From an uncultured Collinsella sp. (GTDB lineage: Bacteria > Actinomycetota > Coriobacteriia > Coriobacteriales > Coriobacteriaceae): a stretch of 10,547 nt of DNA. The stretch is from positions 1-10,547 of the forward strand of contig URKT01000075.1 of the NCBI GenBank assembly GCA_900548495.1. Direction: 5' to 3'. The position numbers and the translations under genes are program-made. The notes beneath the pieces are model-generated. The model did not search any database. It saw nothing but the letters and a program-made list of their open reading frames with translations, and had not been told where the DNA came from. Numbering within the stretch: the first letter of the stretch is position 1; the number at the start of each line of letters is the position of its first letter. Shown one piece after another: positions 6,301 to 10,547 of this stretch.

Positions 6301-7695
6301 ATGTGCAATGTTTCGCTCAACGGTACTCAACCGTCCGATGCGTCCCTGCGCGTCCTGCGCGCGCTTGAGGCGGCTGGTCTTGAGGCTTGGTACGTGGGCG
6401 GTTGGGTGCGCGACGCCCTGATGGGTTGCCCCAGCCACGATGTTGATATGTGCTGTAGCGGCCTGTGGCAGGAGTCCAAGGTGGCGCTCGAGGCCGCTGG
6501 TATCGCGGTCGTGGAGTCGGGCATTAAATTTGGCGGAATCACGGCTATTTCCGATGGCGAGCGTATCGAGGTCACCACGTACCGTCTGGATGGCTTTTAC
6601 ACCGATGGTCGCCATCCCCAGAGTGTGGAGCGTGCCGCCTCGCTCGAGGACGATCTGGCGCGCCGCGACTTTACCGTCAACGCTATGGCCTGGCATCCCG
6701 AGCGCGGGCTTGTCGACCGCTACGACGGCCAGGGTGACTTGGAGCGCAAGCTGATTCGCGCTGTCGGCGATCCCAAGCGTCGCTTTAACGAGGACGCCCT
6801 GCGCATGTTGCGTGCGGTGCGCTTTGCCTGCCGCCTGGACTTTATGATTGAGCCCGAGACTAAGCGCGCGCTTGCCGAGTGCGCGCCGCTGCTCGACGCC
6901 GTGGCGCGCGAGCGCGTGGGTATTGAGCTCGAGGGCATTCTTTCGACCGGTCATGGGGGAGACGCGATGCTGCGCTACCCCGAGCTCATCTGTGCCTCTG
7001 TGCCTGAGCTGGCAGCGGGTCGCGGCTTTGATCAGCGAAGTGTCTATCATGCGTTTAACGTTTACGAGCATATCGCCCGTGTGCTGACGGTGGCAGGGGA
7101 GCTTGCGCTGTGCGACGGCGTCGCGCCCTCGTCGAGCCTTATGTGGGCGGCGTTTTTGCACGATGTGTCCAAGCCCGAGTGTTTCACGGTCGATCACGCC
7201 GGCAGCGGACACTTCTACGGTCATCCCGAGCTCGGCGCCAAGAAAGCGCGCGTCATTATGGATCGCCTGGCGCTCTCGCACGACCTGGTGCGCGACGTGT
7301 GCCTGCTCATCAAATATCACGACAAGCCGCTGCGCCCCGAGCGCTCCTGCCTGCTCAATATGATGCGCGCGCTTTCGGGCGAGGGCGTCGACACGCCGCG
7401 TTTGATGGACGAGCTCATGGATCTTAAGCGTGCCGACACGCTCGGCAAGGCCCCGTCGTGCTTCTATTACGTTGAGACGATTGAGGAGATGCGCGCGATG
7501 TCGCACGAGCTGCTGAAGGCGGGGGAGCCCTATACGCTCAAGATGCTCGCCATCAACGGCGGCGACTTGATCCGTGCTGGAGTCAAGCCCGGGCCGGAAC
7601 TGGGGCAGCTTCTCAACTCCGCCCTCGACGCCGTGATCGAAGACAACATTCCCAACGAGCGCGAAGCTCTTTTGGTCCATCTCAACTTGAATTAG
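6301..7695 (+). CDS. cca: CCA tRNA nucleotidyltransferase with HD domain
   Basis: Adds or repairs the 3' CCA end of tRNAs using CTP and ATP, without a nucleic-acid template. The 464-residue product has the class II polymerase head: GGWVRD (33-38) and the metal-binding pair in DVD (47-49), then RRDFTVNAM (121-129) and the nucleotide-selecting block RRFNEDALRMLRAVRF (about 160-175). The C-terminal half carries an HD phosphohydrolase-like domain with His250, His287-Asp288 in LHDVSKPE, and later KYHDKP. Whether it adds all of CCA or only part cannot be decided by eye. ATG 6301 has a perfect AGGAGG (6287-6292) 8 nt upstream. A GTG at 6283 in frame would include that site in the coding region and is rejected. 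A tRNA gene lies directly downstream, although that tRNA already encodes its CCA. Confidence 0.93.
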   Translation: MCNVSLNGTQPSDASLRVLRALEAAGLEAWYVGGWVRDALMGCPSHDVDMCCSGLWQESKVALEAAGIAVVESGIKFGGITAISDGERIEVTTYRLDGFYTDGRHPQSVERAASLEDDLARRDFTVNAMAWHPERGLVDRYDGQGDLERKLIRAVGDPKRRFNEDALRMLRAVRFACRLDFMIEPETKRALAECAPLLDAVARERVGIELEGILSTGHGGDAMLRYPELICASVPELAAGRGFDQRSVYHAFNVYEHIARVLTVAGELALCDGVAPSSSLMWAAFLHDVSKPECFTVDHAGSGHFYGHPELGAKKARVIMDRLALSHDLVRDVCLLIKYHDKPLRPERSCLLNMMRALSGEGVDTPRLMDELMDLKRADTLGKAPSCFYYVETIEEMRAMSHELLKAGEPYTLKMLAINGGDLIRAGVKPGPELGQLLNSALDAVIEDNIPNEREALLVHLNLN

Positions 7696-7725
7696 CCACC
7701 CAGTTTACCTGCGTGTTCCATAACC

Positions 7726-7750
7726 TGCCGACAATTTATCGGCAATTTGG
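7726..7750 (+). terminator. Weak terminator-like hairpin after cca
   Basis: TGCCGA (7726-7731) pairs with TCGGCA (7739-7744) across a 7-nt loop, followed by an AT-rich but interrupted tail. It is the only candidate for ending the cca transcript before the tRNA promoter. Confidence 0.3.
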
Positions 7751-7759
7751 AATTTCTTC

Positions 7760-7788
7760 TTGCGCTGACGTTTTTTGTCCCGTAATAT
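7760..7788 (+). promoter_or_regulatory. Promoter of tRNA-Glu
   Basis: TTGCGC (7760-7765) and TAATAT (7783-7788) are separated by exactly 17 nt, a good sigma-70-type promoter. Transcription would start near 7795, about 28 nt before the mature tRNA 5' end. Confidence 0.75.
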
Positions 7789-7822
7789 ATTTCCTCGCAG
7801 CACGGCAGTGCAGATGTCATGT

Positions 7823-7899
7823 GGCCCGTTCGTCTAGCGGTTTAGGACGCCGCCCTCTCAAGGCGGAGATCACCAGTTCGAATCTGGTACGGGCTACCA
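7823..7899 (+). tRNA. tRNA-Glu (anticodon CTC)
   Basis: Decodes GAG. The cloverleaf is complete: acceptor GGCCCGT (7823-7829) with ACGGGCT (7889-7895), D arm starting GTCTAGCGG, anticodon stem CCGCC/GGCGG (7850-7854, 7862-7866) around loop CTCTCAA with anticodon CTC at 7857-7859, T arm ACCAG-TTCGAAT-CTGGT, discriminator A7896 and an encoded CCA (7897-7899). The first acceptor pair is G1-U72. To my recollection that is usual for actinobacterial tRNA-Glu, and it supports the taxonomic guess. It has its own promoter and terminator. Confidence 0.96.
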
Positions 7900-7910
7900 C
7901 GCATCTGATA

Positions 7911-7941
7911 CCCGGACTTCCCATGGAAGGCCGGGTTTTTT
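7911..7941 (+). terminator. Rho-independent terminator of tRNA-Glu
   Basis: CCCGG (7911-7915) pairs with CCGGG (7931-7935). Inside it CTTCC (7917-7921) pairs with GGAAG (7925-7929) around a 3-nt loop, with one A/G mismatch between the two stems. Six T residues (7936-7941) follow. Confidence 0.92.
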
Positions 7942-8010
7942 ATTTTCAAACAACCGCCTGCAATTCCCGTTTGAACCAGAGCTTTGCGTTCTGCTTATGG
8001 TCCTTGCGGG

Positions 8011-8016
8011 TACAAT
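8011..8016 (+). promoter_or_regulatory. Putative -10 element for the membrane protein gene
   Basis: TACAAT at 8011-8016 lies 33 nt before the start codon and after the tRNA terminator. The best -35 candidate, TTCTGC (7989-7994) at 16 nt, is weak. Apart from the tRNA and its signals, the 7696-8049 gap shows nothing else. Confidence 0.4.
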
Positions 8017-8049
8017 ATGCAAGATATTTTGACTGTTAGAAGGAGTCTC

Positions 8050-9357
8050 ATGACGGAGTCCTCTCAGCATACGTCTAAGCCCCAGGTTGAGGTTGAGGCC
8101 TCGGGCGGAGATGACAATAAGAGCGCACGCCGCGGCGCCATCTTTATCGGCGTCGTGCTGGTGGGTTATATCGTCTATCTGGTGGTAACCGGGCAGATGG
8201 GGCAGTTCTGGGCCGCTATGTCGAGCGTGCAGGCGTCATGGCTCTTTGTCGCGTGTCTTTGCATGTTCATGTATCTGTTCTTTGGCATTGTGGCCTATGC
8301 GATCGCCGTATGGCTCGACCCTAATTCACCCGTCGGCATTCGCGACCTGATTTCGGTCGAGGCGAGTGGCATCTTCTTTGGCAACCTCACACCTATGATG
8401 ATGGGCTCGACTCCCGCCCAGATCTACCGCCTGACCAAGGCGGGCCAAAATGTCGGCGAGGCTGGCGCCACGCAGTTCACTCGCTTTATCGTGTACCAGT
8501 TTGGCCTCGTTGCCTGGGGCGCTATCCTACTGCTTGCTCGCATGCCGTTTTTTGCCGAGCGCTATGGAGACATGACGCTGCTGTGCGTCTTTAGCTTTGG
8601 TGGGCACTGCTGCATCTTGCTGGGCATCTTCGCCGTCGCGCTCATGCCTAAGACCGTCACGCGCGTTGCCCATTGCATCATCAATTGGCTTGAGCGCATT
8701 GGTGTCTCGGCCACTAAGATCGAGGGATGGCGCACGTTTGTCGATGGCGAAATCTACTCCTTCTCCGAGAAGTTCAAGCTTTCAGCCGGACATTTTTCTT
8801 CCATGCTGCTCACCGTGTTTATCACCATGCTGCAGCTCGCGTTTTTCTATCTGGTGCCGTATTTCCTGATGCTTTCCTTTGGCCACCACGAGGTCGACTT
8901 TTTCTCGGTCATGGCCGCGAGCGCCTTTGTCCAGCTTCTGAGCTCTGCGGTCCCCTTGCCCGGTGGAACTGGTGGCGCTGAGGGTGGCTTCGCGCTGTTC
9001 CTAGGTCATTTCTTTGGGTCGGCTTCGACCGCCGGCTATCTGCTGTGGCGCCTCATTACGTTTATTGCGCCGACCATTTTGGCTGCGCCCCTGCTGGGCC
9101 TTAAGAGCGCCCACAACGAGAGCATCCATGCGCGCTGGGATCGCGTGATGCGCAAACTCGGCCGCACGTCTCAGACGCCCTCTGCGCCCACTAAGCCGCA
9201 CCCCGCGAATGCTGTTACCGTTGATCCCAAGAAGCGCGCTCAGAAGGCTTCTGGGACCGCTAAGCCGGCTCATAAAGCCTATGTGCGCCAGACAGGCGAT
9301 GGTATTCGCGTATCTCCGTCGGCACTCAATAAGAAGAAGCACCCTAAGTCGCAGTAG
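8050..9357 (+). CDS. Multi-pass membrane protein, LPG-synthase-TM/UPF0104 flippase-like family
   Basis: Integral membrane protein of 435 residues resembling the transmembrane domain of MprF (lysylphosphatidylglycerol synthase) and stand-alone UPF0104 proteins, which are thought to move lipids or lipid-linked groups across the membrane. The substrate is unknown. Diagnostic blocks are GIFFGNLTPMMMGSTPAQIYRL (about 107-128, read in two halves) and VPLPGGTGGAEGG (301-313). The first membrane segment is at about 30-48 after a polar N-terminus, with several more up to about 350. The last 75 residues are a basic, Ala/Pro/Lys-rich cytoplasmic-type tail with no domain I recognise. The catalytic lysyl-transferase domain of true MprF is absent, so it should not be called MprF. 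ATG 8050 has AAGGAG 4 nt upstream. An in-frame ATG at 7984 precedes the promoter and is rejected. Confidence 0.85.
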   Translation: MTESSQHTSKPQVEVEASGGDDNKSARRGAIFIGVVLVGYIVYLVVTGQMGQFWAAMSSVQASWLFVACLCMFMYLFFGIVAYAIAVWLDPNSPVGIRDLISVEASGIFFGNLTPMMMGSTPAQIYRLTKAGQNVGEAGATQFTRFIVYQFGLVAWGAILLLARMPFFAERYGDMTLLCVFSFGGHCCILLGIFAVALMPKTVTRVAHCIINWLERIGVSATKIEGWRTFVDGEIYSFSEKFKLSAGHFSSMLLTVFITMLQLAFFYLVPYFLMLSFGHHEVDFFSVMAASAFVQLLSSAVPLPGGTGGAEGGFALFLGHFFGSASTAGYLLWRLITFIAPTILAAPLLGLKSAHNESIHARWDRVMRKLGRTSQTPSAPTKPHPANAVTVDPKKRAQKASGTAKPAHKAYVRQTGDGIRVSPSALNKKKHPKSQ

Positions 9358-9406
9358 GACAGTCGTGCGTTCTTCATGATGCGAGGCATATTTGTGCTGT
9401 ATGGGG

Positions 9407-9430
9407 GATAATCCTCTTACGTAGATTATC
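9407..9430. promoter_or_regulatory. Palindrome upstream of the TetR gene, possible operator
   Basis: GATAATC (9407-9413) and GATTATC (9424-9430) form a perfect 7-bp inverted repeat with a 10-nt spacer, 24 bp in all and 43 nt before the regulator start. Size and place fit an operator for self-repression by a TetR-type dimer. Binding is inference. Confidence 0.5.
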
Positions 9431-9473
9431 TCTCATCTGTTGATGAATGCTCGCATATCGAAGGGACACGCCC

Positions 9474-10085
9474 ATGGCAACCAGCAAACCGCGTCTTGAT
9501 CGTCGCATCGTTCGCAGCCGTAATGCCATCCTTTCGGCTTTCGAGCGTCTGCTCATGGAAAAGCCGCTGGCAGACATTACGGTGAGTGCCATCGCGCGCG
9601 AGGCCAATGTCGACCGCAAGACCTTTTACGTTCACTTTGGTACGGTTGACGGCCTGCTTGATGCCATTGCCGTCGATGTGGTGGAGATGATTGTCGACTC
9701 GGTCGAGAAAACGCTTGCTTCCATGGACGGCGACACCAATGAGCGCGCTCTTGGCGCGGCGGCGACCTTCTTTAAAACCGTTAACGAGGCACTGTGCAAC
9801 AACTTGGTGCTCAATCGTCAGCTGATCGAGAATATTCCGCTCGATGATTTTATGGCTCGTCTTCGTGCGCCGCTCGAGCACGAGATTGCCGAGCGCGATC
9901 TGCTTCCCCAAGGTCTCAAGGACGAGATGTTCGATTACTATCTGGCGTTTTTGCTGTCGGGTATTATCGGTATCTATCGCACGTGGGCGCTGTCTGACGG
10001 CTCGGTTCCTATCGAGCGCGTCTCGGAGGTCGCCAACGACCTAACTCTCAATGGCCTGTCGAGTCTGGAATCTCGCTTGGATTAG
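9474..10085 (+). CDS. TetR/AcrR-family transcriptional regulator
   Basis: DNA-binding repressor-type protein of 203 residues. Residues 12-62 form the TetR N-terminal three-helix domain, with the helix-turn-helix at about 35-55 (ITVSAIAREANVDRKTFYVHF), matching the family pattern of ITV..IA..A.V...TFY.HF. The C-terminal half is helical with a YYLAFLLSGIIGIYRTW stretch (about 157-173), typical of the DhaS-like subgroup of TetR C-terminal domains. The ligand is unknown. ATG 9474 is preceded by AAGGGA at 7 nt. An ATG at 9447 in frame has no ribosome site and is rejected. Targets may include itself, through the palindrome at 9407-9430, and perhaps the upstream membrane protein gene. The latter is only suggested by adjacency. 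No terminator follows. Confidence 0.9.
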   Translation: MATSKPRLDRRIVRSRNAILSAFERLLMEKPLADITVSAIAREANVDRKTFYVHFGTVDGLLDAIAVDVVEMIVDSVEKTLASMDGDTNERALGAAATFFKTVNEALCNNLVLNRQLIENIPLDDFMARLRAPLEHEIAERDLLPQGLKDEMFDYYLAFLLSGIIGIYRTWALSDGSVPIERVSEVANDLTLNGLSSLESRLD

Positions 10086-10087
10086 GC

Positions 10088-10156
10088 CTAGTTGGGCTCG
10101 TCGGCGTGGAAATTCCTGTTCACGAGGTTCTCTGGCGCCTTGTAGACCTCGCCGCG
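10088..10156 (-). pseudogene. Short relic resembling an IS3-family transposase (OrfB)
   Basis: On the minus strand the frame ending in TAG at 10088-10090 reads RGEVYKAPENLVNRNFHADEPN. This resembles the stretch just before the first catalytic Asp of IS3-family OrfB integrase cores (typically ...NLV.R.F.A..PN..W.TDITEF). It stops exactly before the W.TD motif, so the catalytic part is missing. Upstream on the minus strand the frame stays open but I recognise nothing in it. It lies 2 nt from the TetR stop codon. The match is from memory of the family and covers only about 22 residues. Confidence 0.35.
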
Positions 10157-10244
10157 TGGGAGCTGTAGCCTGAGGATCCTTAAAAGAAAGTCCAGTTTAT
10201 CCTTCCCACTCCAATTTGGAATCTTCCGATGCGCCTTCGCGCGC

Positions 10245-10505
10245 TCACATGGTATCGAGGTCATGCGAGCGCGCGAACTCGACGAGCTCTGCGTTGCGGG
10301 CGTTTATGGTGCCGAAGGCGGCGGGGCACACGATAAGGCGCGCGCAGTGGACGAGGAGCTCTTTGGCGCGGGCTATGGTTTTATCCCCGATCGGCTCGAA
10401 GGCGCGCTCGGCCACGCATTCCGTCGCCAGGTCGCGCGCGAGCTCGCAGTCGATGTCCCCTTCGTGCAGAACGCCCGCGTAGAACGCCTTGCCCTGCCGG
10501 ATGAG
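10245..10505 (-). CDS. C-terminal end of an unidentified protein (5' end missing)
   Basis: Only the last 86 residues are present. The gene runs off the end of the contig into adapter sequence, so its start is lost. The visible part (AGVLHEGDIDCELARDLATE..., then ERAFEPIGDKTIARAKELL, IVCPAAFGTINARNAEL) looks like an alpha/beta fold. It recalls the C-terminal extension of some cobalamin/siderophore-type ABC transporter ATPases in anaerobic Gram-positives, but that is a weak recollection and no Walker or signature motif is in view. The stop codon TGA lies at 10245-10247. Coding potential is supported by the sustained, protein-like composition. The 12 residues that would precede it in frame come from adapter DNA and must not be included. 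Confidence 0.6.
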   Translation of the reverse strand, partial: LIRQGKAFYAGVLHEGDIDCELARDLATECVAERAFEPIGDKTIARAKELLVHCARLIVCPAAFGTINARNAELVEFARSHDLDTM

Positions 10506-10547
10506 CTGTCTCTTATACACATCTCCGAGCCCACGAGACATGCGCAG
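10506..10547. other. Illumina Nextera adapter and index (assembly contamination)
   Basis: Bases 10506-10524 read CTGTCTCTTATACACATCT, the Tn5 mosaic end used in Nextera libraries. Bases 10525-10539 read CCGAGCCCACGAGAC, the Nextera read-2 adapter. The final 8 bases, ATGCGCAG, sit where the i7 index belongs and match, from memory, Nextera XT index N722. Translated on the minus strand this gives MSRGLGDVYKRQ, a peptide typical of untrimmed adapter. It is not part of the organism's genome. Confidence 0.97.

Noticed and set aside
7713..8039. A 108-codon + strand reading frame covering the tRNA region
   Set aside because: It runs straight through the tRNA-Glu gene, its promoter and its terminator, and has no ribosome site or family match.
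8050..9357. Complete MprF (lysylphosphatidylglycerol synthase)
   Set aside because: Only the membrane domain is present. The C-terminal 75 residues are a basic low-complexity tail, not the lysyl-transferase domain.
10245..10541. Complete 98-residue minus-strand protein starting MSRGLGDVYKRQ
   Set aside because: Its first 12 codons and start codon are Nextera adapter and index sequence. Only 10245-10505 is biological.

Overview
The window reads as a contig-end fragment of a GC-rich Gram-positive genome, most probably a coriobacterial actinobacterium of the Collinsella/Olsenella type. This placement is an inference from protein resemblance, the high GC content at third codon positions, the strong AGGAGG-type ribosome sites, and a tRNA-Glu with a G1-U72 acceptor pair. 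No database search was possible. Almost everything is on the + strand.

Positions 1-6163 form a sugar phosphotransferase (PTS) and fructose-catabolism block: the 3' part of a fructose-type permease carrying fused EIIC and EIIA domains (fruA), then HPr (ptsH), Enzyme I (ptsI) and two tandem paralogous PfkB-family kinases of the 1-phosphofructokinase type. Together these would pass phosphate from PEP through EI His186, HPr His15 and EIIA His354 to incoming fructose. The resulting fructose-1-phosphate would then be phosphorylated to fructose-1,6-bisphosphate. The cassette is divided by punctuation: strong terminators after fruA, after kinase 1 and after kinase 2, an attenuator-like hairpin between ptsH and ptsI, and a second kinase with its own apparent promoter.

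The 549-nt gap between fruA and ptsH (1327-1875) has no credible gene but is full of structure. It holds a terminator, a 71-bp element with perfect 21-bp inverted repeats ending in TA, a 158-bp palindrome core with 42-bp arms and a nested hairpin, and a ptsH leader hairpin that would pair with the ribosome site.

Positions 6164-10085 are housekeeping or ordinary accessory genes: cca (tRNA nucleotidyltransferase with HD domain), a tRNA-Glu(CTC) with a clear promoter and terminator, a multi-pass membrane protein of the LPG-synthase-TM/UPF0104 flippase-like family, and a TetR-type regulator preceded by a palindrome that could be its operator.

Positions 10086-10505 hold a short relic resembling an IS3-type transposase and the C-terminal end of a minus-strand gene. 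The last 42 bases (10506-10547) are not biological. They match the Illumina Nextera mosaic end and read-2 adapter followed by an 8-base index, so the contig was not trimmed. I see no convincing undescribed defence or mobile system. The best leads are the palindromic elements upstream of ptsH, the RBS-pairing hairpin of ptsH, and the duplicated kinases with a shared unusual catalytic loop.
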